64,000 nt of DNA from Salipiger mucosus DSM 16094 (GCF_000442255.1 NZ_KE557274.1:487311-551310); one strand, 5' to 3'. Positions 49,569 through 58,543 are shown, numbered from the stretch's first letter. Program-made: numbers and translations. The notes: generated by a model from the sequence alone, not told the origin.

Positions 49569-50240
49569 ATGATCCAAGAACAGAATTCGCGTGTCGCCAA
49601 CCCTGAAACTGTATCTCCGAAGGAAGAGCCTTCTGAAGGCCGCGTCCAGAAGAAAAGGTGGAAGCCGTTCTGGGAGCGTATCCGCGAAAGGAAGGCGCTC
49701 GGTAAGGACATTCTCTGGTATGCGATCCAGAACTTCGAGAGGCTGACTGAGGACGACCTGCAGGAACTGAGCCCCGAGGAGCGGCATTCGGTCGAGAAAG
49801 CATATTCGGACCCCGCTGAAATGCTGAAGTATAAGACGAAGTCCAAGAAGGAGAGAGCCAGGGAGGCCAAGGAACGAAAGAAAGCGCGCAAAAATCGGGA
49901 AGATCAGCGGGTGCGCGAAATCATTGGCCCGGACTTCGATCTTCCATACGAAAAGAAGCCCTTCCAGCAGAAGATTAGTGAGCTTCGTATCCGCAAAAAG
50001 AATACATTCCAGCTCATCCTGCAGTACAGGGATAGCTTGACGGACGAAGACCTCGCCTGCCTGACCGATCAGGAACGGGAGCGACTGGACCAGTGGTTCA
50101 AACATGCCGCCGAGAAAGAAGCGCGGCAACAACGTGAGCGGGAAGAGGCGGATCGTCGTCATCGCGAGCGGCGGGCCGAGATCAAGCGGTATTGGGACGA
50201 AGAAAAAAACGCATCTGGGAATCTGACGATCCAGCTCTGA
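49569..50240 (+). CDS. Highly charged helical protein of unknown function
   Basis: This encodes 223 residues, rich in Lys, Arg and Glu, with long predicted helices (KSKKERAREAKERKKARKNREDQRVREII and AAEKEARQQREREEADRRHRERRAEIKRYWDEE). A repeated-looking motif is NFERLTEDDLQELSPEERHSVEKAYSD versus YRDSLTDEDLACLTDQERERLDQWFKHA. This suggests two copies of a small DDL-x4-ER helical unit. There is no ribosome site before the ATG. It overlaps the next gene by 49 bp. No family is recognised. Confidence 0.6.
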   Translation: MIQEQNSRVANPETVSPKEEPSEGRVQKKRWKPFWERIRERKALGKDILWYAIQNFERLTEDDLQELSPEERHSVEKAYSDPAEMLKYKTKSKKERAREAKERKKARKNREDQRVREIIGPDFDLPYEKKPFQQKISELRIRKKNTFQLILQYRDSLTDEDLACLTDQERERLDQWFKHAAEKEARQQREREEADRRHRERRAEIKRYWDEEKNASGNLTIQL

Positions 50241-50563
50241 CCGGTGCGCGTTCCATCTACAGCCAGCAAGAACTCCGGTTTTTGGGGTTCAACAAGGATC
50301 AGATCGCCCGGGTCAGCGAATACCGGCGTCCCGGGATGCGCCTGACGGCCGCCGCCGAATACCTCGAGATTCCGAAGGGTCGTCTGGATCGGTGGGAGCG
50401 CGAAGGACTCGTCGAGGCCTCCTTCCATCGGCGCATGCGGGTCACCGGACAGGGCACTGTCGGTGCGCGGCACTTCGTTCCCGATGACCTCGACCGGATC
50501 CGGGCGCGCATGCCGGAAATCGAACGGCAGTCGAAGGCATTGAAAAAGACCCGGCGAGGTTGA
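50192..50563 (+). CDS. MerR-like helix-turn-helix protein
   Basis: This encodes 123 residues from an apparent TTG within the end of the preceding gene. GMRLTAAAEYLEIPKGRLDRWEREGLVEAS is an excisionase/MerR-type HTH at about 48-77, followed by GARHFVPDDLDRIRARMPEIERQSKAL. A basic N-terminus (MGRRKKR) adds DNA-binding character. The 49-bp overlap suggests coupled translation with the charged protein upstream. It could be a local regulator. The true start may be later. Confidence 0.6.
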   Translation: MGRRKKRIWESDDPALTGARSIYSQQELRFLGFNKDQIARVSEYRRPGMRLTAAAEYLEIPKGRLDRWEREGLVEASFHRRMRVTGQGTVGARHFVPDDLDRIRARMPEIERQSKALKKTRRG

Positions 50564-50589
50564 CGCTCGTCATTGCGATTGACGACTGG

Positions 50590-51090
50590 CTATTCCCGGT
50601 CGTCAAGAAGCTCCACGAAGTGGAACTCGAGCGAGTCTCTGGCGACCCTGGTCGGGAAGCGACTTCGAAGGAAGTCCATCACGGCTTCTCTATCCGTTCC
50701 AGGGAGAGGAGCCGTGCTTGGCGTGGAGGCTCTGTTTTTCTCGTCACGTTCGAGCATGTAGGTGACCAGAAGGATGGGCTTGTCGCGCCGCATCTGAACA
50801 AGGTTCGGCGGCAACGGGAAGACCGGGTCGTCGTCTTCTCCGGATCCCGAAAAGAAAATCTCAGGAGGGACCGTCACACCGTGCACATTGGAGATGGCCT
50901 CAAGAACCTCCCGAAACGTCTTCTCTGATCCGGTGTCAGGAACGGCACCGAACTCAAAAATCCCGAGGGCGTCTCCACTGGAAATGGCATGCGCGAGCCT
51001 GTCTGCCGCATCGGTCGGATCCAGCTGGGTCACACGGATCGTGCCCAGTGCAAGGTTGCCAAAGCAGATGTCTCCTAGAGCGAGTAGCAT
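50590..51090 (-). CDS. Unknown protein next to the RND efflux genes
   Basis: This encodes 166 residues from ATG 51088-51090 with AAGGAG upstream. The sequence LLALGDICFGNLALGTIRVTQLDPTDAADRLAHAI and the C-terminal DREAVMDFLRSRFPTRVARDSLEFHFVELL look like a folded cytoplasmic protein. There are no motifs I can name. It lies 58 bp downstream of the RND permease on the same strand, and converges with the HTH gene across 26 bp. Confidence 0.6.
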   Translation of the reverse strand: MLLALGDICFGNLALGTIRVTQLDPTDAADRLAHAISSGDALGIFEFGAVPDTGSEKTFREVLEAISNVHGVTVPPEIFFSGSGEDDDPVFPLPPNLVQMRRDKPILLVTYMLERDEKNRASTPSTAPLPGTDREAVMDFLRSRFPTRVARDSLEFHFVELLDDRE

Positions 51091-51148
51091 TCGGGACTCC
51101 TTGTTTTCGAAGAATGCTATTCCAGGCCGTGCTCGGACGCCAGTCGTC

Positions 51149-54100
51149 CTATGACGCTCGACTCCTGCGAAGATGCCTGCGACCTCCAAGCCGATGCGCA
51201 ACCATCAGCATGGACGGCGTCACGATCAGGGTGAGACCGGTCGCAAAGACCAACCCGCCGGCAATCGCGGAACTGAGCTCCGTCCACCACTGCGTTGACG
51301 GTGCGCCATAGACGATCTCCCGGGTGAAGAAATCTATGTTCACGCCGATGACCATCGGAAGGAGCCCAAGGGCGGTCGTGATGGACGTCAGAAGCACGGG
51401 CCTGAGGCGCTGGGCACCGGTTCTCAGGATCGCTTCGCGGGCATCGATGCCATTCTTCCTGAAATCGTTGTAGGTATCGATGAGGACGATGTTGTTGTTC
51501 ACCACGATGCCGGCCAGGGCGATGACCCCGATGCCGCCCATGACAACCCCGAACGGACGCCCGGTGACGATCAGCCCGAGAAGGACGCCGGCCACCGAGA
51601 AGATGATCGCGCTCATCACGATCATGGCCTGCGAAAAGCTGTTGAACTGCGTCACCAGGATGATCGTCATCATGAGAATGGCGGCAGCGAAGGCGGCGAC
51701 AAGGAAGGTCATGGCGTCCTGTTGGTCCTCGGCCTCGCCGCCGAAGGTCCATTCGACCGTGTCCGGAAGATCCATCTCCTCGAGCGCCGACCGCAGGGCG
51801 ATGACCTGGTCATTGACCAGCAGGCCGGGGGCCACGTTGGCCTCGATGGCGATGACGCGCTGTTGATCGATCCGCTCGATGGCGCCGGACCGGGGAATGG
51901 GCCGGAACTCGACGAAGTTCGATACCGGCACCAGGCCGTTGCTTGTCGGGACCCTCAGGCTCTCGAGCTCTTCCAGGGTACGTTCCTCAGAGGGGAACCG
52001 GACCCGGATGTCGACCGATCCGTCGGTGTCGTCAGGACGGTAGTCGGCAACCGTGATGCCCTGGGTCAGCAGCTGAACAGCCTGCCCCAGCAAGGTCACG
52101 TCGGCGCCGAAGCGGGCGGCCTCGGACCGGTCCACGTCGAGCTCCCATTCCACGCCGGGCAGGGGGCGGGTGTCGGTCACGTCCGTGAAGCCACCTATCC
52201 GGTCCATGGCCGCCCGCGCCTCCTCGACGGCGGTCGCCTGCGCGTCCCGGTCATTGGAGATCACCTTCAGGTTCACCGGTTTTCCGCCCGAGGGGCCATT
52301 GGACTGCACCTGTGCCTGAACATCGATGCCGGCGATATCGGACATGTCCTCGCGGATGTCGGCTGCGATCTCCTTCGCCGGCTTGCGGGTGTCCCACTCG
52401 GTCAGCTCGAGCTGGATCGTACCGATCTCTTCCGCATCGGACCGCTGGCTGCCACCGGTGCGGGCATAGACACTGGCCACGTTGCCGTACTCGAGAAGGC
52501 GCTCTTCGACGTCACGGACGAGGTCGTCCTTTTCATGGATCGAGAAATTGTCGCTCGCGCGGACCTGGACCTGTATGAAATCGGGCTCCACCGAGGGAAA
52601 GAAGCTGACCCCGTTTCCGAGTTCCCCATAAGCCAGGAAGGCACCTACCAGAGAGAGCACGGAAAAAATCAGAGTCCGTACAGGGCGCAGGATGGCCCAC
52701 TCCAATGCCCGGACATAGAGGCCGGACAGTCCCGTCATGTTCCTGGGATCGCCTTTCTCCGCCGCGTGGATCTGCCGGGCCTGTGCCGCGGTCTGCGGCT
52801 GCCGGCGGCCGATGATCCCGCCCAGCACGGGAATGAAGATCAGCGCCATCACCAGCGACGCGAAGAGCGTCAGGAGAACCGTAATCGGCAGGAATTTCAT
52901 GAATTCCCCCACAACACCGGACCAGAAGAGCAGGGGGAAGAACACGCTGAGCGTGGTGGCCGTGGACGCGATGATGGGCCAGGCCATCCGCTTGGAGGCC
53001 TTCGAGTAGGCGTCCCTCGGGGTATCTCCTTCCAGAAGATACCGGTCCGCGAGCTCCACCGTGACGATGGCGCCGTCGACCAGCATGCCGACCACGAGGA
53101 TCAGGCTGAACAGGACCACGATGTTCATGGTGAACCCCATGAAATAGAGGGCCGCGACACCGCTTAGGAAAGCGCCCGGGATCGCCATGCCAACGAGGAT
53201 CGATGAGCGCAGACCCAGGGACCAGACGATCACGATCATCACCAGCAGAACGGCCGCGATGACATTGGCCTCGAGATCGCTGAGCATGGTCTTCACCTGC
53301 TCGGACTCGTCCTGCATGTAGGTAACCCGGACACTGTCGGGCCAATCCGCCTGTGACCGGTCGACAACGTCGCGAACGGCGGCCACCGTTTCGATGATGT
53401 TCGCTCCAACGCGTTTCTTGATCTCCAGCGCGAGGGCCGGCTGCCCGTTGATCCGCGCGAAGCCGGTCGGATCCTCGAATGTCCGGCGCACGGTCGCGAT
53501 GTCGCCGACGGTCAGCACTGTGTCCCCGCGCACCTTCACCGGCAGCTCCATGACATCCTGGAGGTCTTCGATCAGCCCGGGCACCTTGAGCACCATCCGG
53601 CCGGCGCCACCATCGATGGCCCTCGCGGCGATGAGGCGGTTGTTCCGGCTGATCTGGTTGATCAGCTCGTCGAAGCTGAGGTTGTAGGTCTCGAAGACCG
53701 TCGGGTCGATCAGGACCTCGAGCAGCTCGTCGCGCGCGCCCCCGATGTCGACCTCGAGCACACCGGAGACGCCCTCCAGGTCATCCTGGAGATCATTCGC
53801 CAGGTCGTTCAGGGTCCTCTCGGGAACAGGCCCGGACAGGATCGCCGTCAGGATGGGAAACAGGGCAGTGTTAATCTCGGTGACCGTGGGATCGTTCGCA
53901 TCCGCCGGCAAATCCGTCTTCGCGGTGTCGACGGCCTCGCGCACCTTGTCGAGCGCCTCGTCGGCATCGAAGCCGGGATCGAACTCGAGCTGCACGCTCG
54001 CATACCCCTCACCGGCGGTGGCCGTCATCTCCTGCAGCCCGGTGATCCCGCTGAGCTCGGTCTCCAACAGCTCTGCCAACAGGCGCTCTGAATCCTCCGG

Positions 54101-54268
54101 CGCGATCCCCTCCAGGCCGACGTTGACGAAGACCATGGGGATCGGGACCTCGGGCGAGGACTCCTTGGGGATCATCGAATAGGCGAGGGCCCCTGTCGCG
54201 AGCACGATAAGGATGACAATCGCGACCACGCGCGATCTGGAAAACGCGGCATCGATCAGCTGATTCAT
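51149..54268 (-). CDS. RND-family efflux transporter permease
   Basis: This encodes 1039 residues with the AcrB-type plan of 12 transmembrane helices and two large periplasmic loops. Signatures are the N-terminal MNQLIDAAFSRSRVVAIVILIVLATGALAYSMIPKESSPEV and the helix 4-6 region VVLFSLILVVGMLVDGAIVTVE (proton-relay-type aspartate). The second half has VVMGGIGVIALAGIVVNNNIVLIDTYNDFRKNG. The overall sequence is of the HAE1/hydrophobe type seen in marine alphaproteobacteria. It overlaps the adaptor gene by 4 bp (ATGA). The permease looks intact although its adaptor is not. Confidence 0.93.
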   Translation of the reverse strand: MNQLIDAAFSRSRVVAIVILIVLATGALAYSMIPKESSPEVPIPMVFVNVGLEGIAPEDSERLLAELLETELSGITGLQEMTATAGEGYASVQLEFDPGFDADEALDKVREAVDTAKTDLPADANDPTVTEINTALFPILTAILSGPVPERTLNDLANDLQDDLEGVSGVLEVDIGGARDELLEVLIDPTVFETYNLSFDELINQISRNNRLIAARAIDGGAGRMVLKVPGLIEDLQDVMELPVKVRGDTVLTVGDIATVRRTFEDPTGFARINGQPALALEIKKRVGANIIETVAAVRDVVDRSQADWPDSVRVTYMQDESEQVKTMLSDLEANVIAAVLLVMIVIVWSLGLRSSILVGMAIPGAFLSGVAALYFMGFTMNIVVLFSLILVVGMLVDGAIVTVELADRYLLEGDTPRDAYSKASKRMAWPIIASTATTLSVFFPLLFWSGVVGEFMKFLPITVLLTLFASLVMALIFIPVLGGIIGRRQPQTAAQARQIHAAEKGDPRNMTGLSGLYVRALEWAILRPVRTLIFSVLSLVGAFLAYGELGNGVSFFPSVEPDFIQVQVRASDNFSIHEKDDLVRDVEERLLEYGNVASVYARTGGSQRSDAEEIGTIQLELTEWDTRKPAKEIAADIREDMSDIAGIDVQAQVQSNGPSGGKPVNLKVISNDRDAQATAVEEARAAMDRIGGFTDVTDTRPLPGVEWELDVDRSEAARFGADVTLLGQAVQLLTQGITVADYRPDDTDGSVDIRVRFPSEERTLEELESLRVPTSNGLVPVSNFVEFRPIPRSGAIERIDQQRVIAIEANVAPGLLVNDQVIALRSALEEMDLPDTVEWTFGGEAEDQQDAMTFLVAAFAAAILMMTIILVTQFNSFSQAMIVMSAIIFSVAGVLLGLIVTGRPFGVVMGGIGVIALAGIVVNNNIVLIDTYNDFRKNGIDAREAILRTGAQRLRPVLLTSITTALGLLPMVIGVNIDFFTREIVYGAPSTQWWTELSSAIAGGLVFATGLTLIVTPSMLMVAHRLGGRRHLRRSRAS

Positions 54269-55293
54269 TGCTGGCCTCCGGTGCCCTGCTCGGATTCTGA
54301 TTTTTCAGGACTCGGGTCCACGATCTCTCCGTCCCGAACGAACCCCTGACCGATGGTGATGATGTCGGCATTTTCAGGAAGTCCGCTGACCCAGACACCA
54401 TCGACCTGCGTCCTCTCGACACTCACGGGGTGGAATACGACCTCGTCGTCAGGGGTGACGGTCTTCACGCCCAGGGTCCCATCTGTACCGAGCGAAAGCA
54501 CAGCCGGGGAGACGAAGTGGGCCTGCAATGTCCCTGTGGGAATGCGCACCTGCGCCGATAGACCGGACGCCAGATCATTTTCAGGATTGGGCACCCGGAT
54601 CTCGGTCTTGAACGTCCGTGTTTCCGGATCGGCGTCGGCGCCCACGAAGACGACCTCGCCGGTGCGCTGTTCCCCGGTGATGAACGCGACCTGCGCGGCC
54701 TGTCCCTCGGAAATCCGTGCCACGGACTGCTGGGGGACCTGGATGGCGATCTCGAGGGGGTCGGTGTCCAGGACCGTGCCGATTTCCGTGCCAGCCTGGA
54801 CGAACTCGCCTTCATCGAGATCGAGGGCATCGAGACGCCCGGCGAAGGGCGCCCGGATGACGGCATTGTCGAGGTTTTCCTCTGCGCGAGCAACCTGGGC
54901 TTCTGCGCTGGCGAGACCGGCGCGGGCATCGGATACGCGGTCGGCCGTTGCCACGCCGCGGTCGAAGAGAGAGCGCGCGTTGTCGAATTCGCGCTGGGCG
55001 CGGTTGAGCTCTTCGCTCGCCTGCTGAAGCGCGGCCTCGAGATCCCGATCCACGAGGCGGGCGATCTCCTGCCCGGCCGCCAGGTCCGCGCCTTTCCGAA
55101 CGGCAACGTGGGCCACGGTTCCCGACGCCTCGGATCGGAGAGCGGTCCGCCTGTCCGGCTGGGCCTGCCCCTCGGCCCTGAAGACTTGAGGCACGGTATC
55201 GGCCGAGCTCGCCCGCACGGCAACGGAGACACCAAGTTTCGTACACAACAAACGCAACAATTCAGAGAATTGAACCGTTAGTCTTACGTACAT
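54265..55293 (-). CDS. RND periplasmic adaptor (MFP), 5'-truncated by an IS
   Basis: Recognisable adaptor sequence begins at about SVAVRASSADTVPQVFRAEGQAQPDRR and includes the lipoyl halves (EASGTVAHVAVRKGADLAAGQEIARL; APFAGRLDALDLDEGEFVQAGTEIG) around a coiled coil and the beta-barrel region. The first 20 or so codons of the frame (MYVRLTVQFSELLRLL) derive from the end of the IS607-type element. The normal N-terminal signal or membrane anchor is missing. The frame even overlaps the 3' end of tnpB. The pump is therefore probably non-functional unless the adaptor is exported by other means. No adaptor 5' end is visible on the far side of the IS. Confidence 0.85.
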   Translation of the reverse strand: MYVRLTVQFSELLRLLCTKLGVSVAVRASSADTVPQVFRAEGQAQPDRRTALRSEASGTVAHVAVRKGADLAAGQEIARLVDRDLEAALQQASEELNRAQREFDNARSLFDRGVATADRVSDARAGLASAEAQVARAEENLDNAVIRAPFAGRLDALDLDEGEFVQAGTEIGTVLDTDPLEIAIQVPQQSVARISEGQAAQVAFITGEQRTGEVVFVGADADPETRTFKTEIRVPNPENDLASGLSAQVRIPTGTLQAHFVSPAVLSLGTDGTLGVKTVTPDDEVVFHPVSVERTQVDGVWVSGLPENADIITIGQGFVRDGEIVDPSPEKSESEQGTGGQQ

Positions 55294-56420
55294 GGCTCCT
55301 GGTCGCCATATAGCGCTCGCAGCATGATGCCCCGCGCGCCATTTACGTCCCGGTCAACAACGATTGTTCCGTCGCTGATCTTCTTTGCACCACCCAGGTT
55401 GTCGTGGATCACACCATCCCACGAGCGGGTCTTCGAGGTATATGCCTCGTTGACCATCACCAGGCGCTTCCCGTACTTCCGGCACATCCACTCGAGCCTC
55501 TGCCGGAAGCGGTAATGGCCCAAGCCCAGCATGGACCTGACGGTCTTGGTGTTGATCTTTCGTTCCTGCTTTTCGACCATCTGGGACGTTTCGAAGGTCG
55601 GAAGCAGGATCACGTCGAAGGATTTCACGAGATCATGTGCGACCCGCTTGTGCAGGTCGTCCACGAGGTTTCGCACCCGGACCATGGCACGATCAATTTT
55701 CTTCTGGAAGTGCCGTGTCCACTGGCTATTTCGGGATTTCGCCCGTTTGCCGATGAGCTCGTCGAGCTTTTCCAACAACGGCCAGATCCGCGTGATGTAA
55801 AAATCTTCTCCGTAGGTGGTGCATTGGTCCACTGAGTACGCGGTCGCGAAGGTCCGCACACCGGGGTCTATAGCCACGACGGACTGGGCTTGGATTTCGT
55901 CCTGACCGACCGTGGTGATGTGTTTCTGAGCGCAGATGAACCACTGCCCCCGCTCAGAAATGATTCTCGTCTGTGCTCCGAAGGCTTCCTCCGGAAGCGC
56001 TTCGGAGACGTGGAAATTCCGCGTCACGAAGTAGGGCGTGAGCTTCTGGATGATGAAGCCCTGCCGTACCTCCTTGAGGCTTTTGAAGGAATAGTCGCAC
56101 TTCTCGCCGCGCATGCGCTTCTTGATGACGGCATCGCGTGTCTTGAACGCCTCGACGACGGCTTCGTCGCATGCGGCGGAGCCGAAGGTCTCGCCCCGCT
56201 CATGCGCTTCCGCGCGGACAAAGTCCCGGATGATGCGCCTCAGGTTGACCTTCCGCAGGTCGGGATCATTCCGGTCGATATACCCCTCGTCGGCTTCCAC
56301 GAAGCATCCGATGGCCTGGTTGTAGGCCCGGCGATGCTGCCGGCAGAGACCGATGACAAACGCCTCATCCCTTGGGTAAACGCGGATCTTTTCGGTCCCT
56401 TTGATGTGCGCGCTTTCCAT
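55284..56420 (-). CDS. tnpB: IS607-type TnpB RNA-guided nuclease, zinc-ribbon cysteines lost
   Basis: This encodes 378 residues from ATG 56418-56420, overlapping tnpA. RuvC residues are present: VAIDPGVRTFATAY (D185), LLPTFETSQMV (E277) and VDRDVNGARGI (D356/D358). TnpB proteins normally carry CxxC...CxxC between the last two motifs. Here the equivalent segment reads TSKTRSWDG (328-336) and ISDG (348-351), with all four cysteines replaced. The overall form resembles the IS607 TnpBs related to Fanzor. Guide RNA would overlap the gene 3' end and the element edge near 55245. Nuclease activity is uncertain given the lost zinc site. Confidence 0.85.
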   Translation of the reverse strand: MESAHIKGTEKIRVYPRDEAFVIGLCRQHRRAYNQAIGCFVEADEGYIDRNDPDLRKVNLRRIIRDFVRAEAHERGETFGSAACDEAVVEAFKTRDAVIKKRMRGEKCDYSFKSLKEVRQGFIIQKLTPYFVTRNFHVSEALPEEAFGAQTRIISERGQWFICAQKHITTVGQDEIQAQSVVAIDPGVRTFATAYSVDQCTTYGEDFYITRIWPLLEKLDELIGKRAKSRNSQWTRHFQKKIDRAMVRVRNLVDDLHKRVAHDLVKSFDVILLPTFETSQMVEKQERKINTKTVRSMLGLGHYRFRQRLEWMCRKYGKRLVMVNEAYTSKTRSWDGVIHDNLGGAKKISDGTIVVDRDVNGARGIMLRALYGDQEPCT

Positions 56421-56916
56421 GGACGGAGTTGCAGAAGGAAGTGATAAACGCAACGAGTTCGCGCACGTCGAAAGGATCGGCTTGATCTTGCTCTTCCAGA
56501 AGCTCGACTCCACCTCCAGATAGTTCGAGGATGTGTCGGATGAGCGGGAGTCCGGATCGGGTGATACGGTCCGATGTGGTAGCCACCACTCGGACTGGGT
56601 CTCCGCGCAAAGCGCGTTCCAGTATGGCGAGGAAGCCTCGTCGACGGAAATTGAATCCAGAGGCAATGTCACGGGCAATTCGCGCGTCTGGATATCGTTC
56701 CCGAAGAATCTGTACTTGCCTATCGAGGGAAGAAGCTTGACGGGCACTAGAAACCCGGGCGTAGAGGACGGTTTCCGGATCTGCATCGATCCAGACGCGA
56801 TAATGTCCTCCGATGGTACGTTCGTATCTGTGATACCGTTCGTCCTCAATCCAACGCCTGATCGTCTGAGACGTTACCCTTTCTCTGCGCGCAAGCTGCG
56901 TCGTGGATAGCCGCAT
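56365..56916 (-). CDS. tnpA: IS607-family serine recombinase (TnpA)
   Basis: This encodes 183 residues. An N-terminal MerR-like HTH (TTQLARRERVTSQTIRRWIEDERYHRYERTIGGHYRVW) is fused to a small serine-resolvase domain with YARVSSARQASSLDRQ (Ser about 56) and VVATTSDRITRSGLPLI. This domain order is specific to IS607 TnpA. The tail (NSVHGKRAHQRDRKDPRLPKG) overlaps the tnpB start by 56 bp in another frame. It looks intact. Confidence 0.9.
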   Translation of the reverse strand: MRLSTTQLARRERVTSQTIRRWIEDERYHRYERTIGGHYRVWIDADPETVLYARVSSARQASSLDRQVQILRERYPDARIARDIASGFNFRRRGFLAILERALRGDPVRVVATTSDRITRSGLPLIRHILELSGGGVELLEEQDQADPFDVRELVAFITSFCNSVHGKRAHQRDRKDPRLPKG

Positions 56917-56978
56917 GGCATTTATCCAACCATCTCGTCAAGTCCTAATTGATAGATATGACGTGTTGCGATTGTTGT

Positions 56979-57281
56979 CAATTCTACTGGCAGTCTTTTC
57001 TTGGGAGAGATCGCGGATTTTTGGTCGGGAAGGGTGCCGTCAGGCGAAGCAAAATGCAGCCGCAAGGGCAACAAGGCGCAAGCTGCAATGCGCGACTGGA
57101 ACACGTGGCCGGGTAGCAATGTGCAAGTGGCTGGTATTGCCACAGGAGCCCGGGGTTTGCGTTCGTTCGCGCTGTCACGCGGACTAGGTCATAAAGATTG
57201 CTGTCTCGTGCAACCCTTCCCGGACGAAAGCCGGCGTGATCCCGATTTCAGGATCGGTTCCGGCTCCCGTCATCTTGATGT
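56979..57281. other. Gene-free interval beside the IS607 element
   Basis: About 300 bp between the IS607 end and the coiled-coil gene. Short frames exist on both strands but none has a ribosome site or recognisable product. It does not contain the missing start of the RND adaptor. A TTTCAGGATC word occurs at 57246-57255 within a GATCCCGATTTCAGGATCGG dyad, close to the 3' end of the next gene. Confidence 0.5.
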
Positions 57282-57851
57282 TCAGATGACCCCGTGCTGT
57301 TCGAGGACAGACACGGAGGAGGGCGACAGGTCGACCTTGTTCTCGACGTTGATCTCGAGGGCCTGATCCTTCAGGTCCCGGTGTTGCTTCCGAAGGCGCG
57401 TAAGCTCCTGTTCGAGCTCGCCCCGAACTTCCTGGTTCAGGGCGCCGAATGGCACCTTGTGGTTGTATTCGGCGAACATGGTGCTTCGTCCGTCGTCTTC
57501 GAGGATCTTCTGTTTCGTGCCCGAGAGAACATCGTCGCTCGGTCGCGCATCCTTCTCCAGCGCCTTCCTCGTGGCCTTGATCTTCTCGTCGACCATGGCG
57601 GTATCGGCGAGAACGTCATTCAGACCCGACACGTGGTTCGCGGCAGAGACGGTCTTGCGGATCTCAAACAGGACCTCGCGGAGTTTTTCTGCATCCTGGC
57701 GCTTTCCGGACCATTCCTCGGCGACCATCGGGGCCCGCTGCACGGGATCGTCGAAAGCATTCACCTCGAGGACCGGGGGAGTTTCCAGCGCTTCGATCTG
57801 AGCACGGATCTCGTGCTGCAGGGAGTTCAGTTTGCGAAGGGAAAATGCCAT
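57282..57851 (-). CDS. Coiled-coil protein of unknown function
   Basis: This encodes 189 residues. GAGGA precedes the ATG. Two helical stretches are visible: WSGKRQDAEKLREVLFEIRKTVSAAN and GALNQEVRGELEQELTRLRKQHRDLKDQALEI. There is no signal peptide or catalytic motif. A promoter of good geometry lies just upstream (57885-57913), so it is probably transcribed alone. The overall look is that of a small structural or phage-like accessory protein. Confidence 0.65.
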   Translation of the reverse strand: MAFSLRKLNSLQHEIRAQIEALETPPVLEVNAFDDPVQRAPMVAEEWSGKRQDAEKLREVLFEIRKTVSAANHVSGLNDVLADTAMVDEKIKATRKALEKDARPSDDVLSGTKQKILEDDGRSTMFAEYNHKVPFGALNQEVRGELEQELTRLRKQHRDLKDQALEINVENKVDLSPSSVSVLEQHGVI

Positions 57852-57884
57852 GCTGGTCCTCGTGTTCTCAAATGATGGAATGAA

Positions 57885-57913
57885 TAGGTACTATCCTTTG
57901 GCTTCGTGGTCAA
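57885..57913 (-). promoter_or_regulatory. Sigma-70-like promoter for the coiled-coil gene
   Basis: On the minus strand TTGACC (57913-57908) and TACCTA (57890-57885) are separated by exactly 17 bp and lie 34 bp before the ATG at 57851. The match is 5 of 6 at -35 and about 4 of 6 at -10. No operator is evident. Confidence 0.45.
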
Positions 57914-57952
57914 GAATAAAATATATGGCTTGAACAGATCCCAGTGGACGTC

Positions 57953-58543
57953 TCACCGCCGGCGGACAATCACCGCATAGATCGCGTAACGATCCGTTGG
58001 GTTCCGAAAGGTAACAGGAGTAGGCGGGCCGAGCGACATGCAGTCACCAGCCCCGAGAACTTCGGTCTCCGGACCGCAGACAATGGTCAGGTCACCTTCG
58101 AGGACCCAGATTAATTGGTTAATGAACGTGTACGCTTCCGCCGGAAATTCGGCCTCTGCATGGGGCGGGAGTACGACCTTGGTGACATCCATCCCGGTGT
58201 TGGAGCCGTCCGGAGAAACGGTTTCGCGCGAGAGTCGTGTTTCCGGATCGAAGAACGTGGCCCGGTCAGTTTGCCGAGCCACCCGCAGTTCTGCCATCTC
58301 TGGTTGGGCAACGATCTCGGATACCGTCATACCAAAGGCGGCAGAGAGTTTCCCGACCATTTCCATTGTCGGACTGCTTTGCCCACGTTCGAGCTTGTTG
58401 ATCATGCCCTGCGAGACCCCGGCAAGGCCGGCGAGGTGTTGCCGGCTCCAACCCGCGTCCTTTCGCAGCTTCAAGAGCCGTTCCGCAAAACTCTGCGGAA
58501 CGGCGGTAGTCTTGGTTGCCTTGCTGGCGAATGGCTCGTTCAA
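57953..58543 (-). CDS. XRE-family regulator with cupin sensor domain
   Basis: This encodes 196 residues. The HTH_3 domain (about 20-75) is RLLKLRKDAGWSRQHLAGLAGVSQGMINKLERGQSSPTMEMVGKLSAAFG. The cupin domain (about 115-196) has VLPPHAEAEFPAEAYTFINQLIWVLEGDLTIVCG and LGAGDCMSLGPPTPVTFRNPTDRYAIYAVIVRR. This HTH-cupin pair is a common repressor type for amine or amino-acid-derived metabolites. It lies 66 bp downstream of the isochorismatase-like gene on the same strand, which it may control. Confidence 0.9.
   Translation of the reverse strand: MNEPFASKATKTTAVPQSFAERLLKLRKDAGWSRQHLAGLAGVSQGMINKLERGQSSPTMEMVGKLSAAFGMTVSEIVAQPEMAELRVARQTDRATFFDPETRLSRETVSPDGSNTGMDVTKVVLPPHAEAEFPAEAYTFINQLIWVLEGDLTIVCGPETEVLGAGDCMSLGPPTPVTFRNPTDRYAIYAVIVRRR

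Larger units (their letters stand above)
55245..56978 (-). mobile_element. IS607-family element with TnpA and TnpB
   Basis: The ends share imperfect inverted repeats: ACAACAAACGCAACA (plus strand, 55245-55259) against TGTTGCGATTGTTGT (plus strand, 56964-56978), 14 of 15 matching. Between them lie overlapping tnpA and tnpB on the minus strand. The left side truncates the RND adaptor. A CAATTC-TCT-GAATTG hairpin sits at the tnpB side near 55258-55272, where the TnpB guide RNA would end. The boundaries are approximate because IS607 makes no target duplication. Confidence 0.75.
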
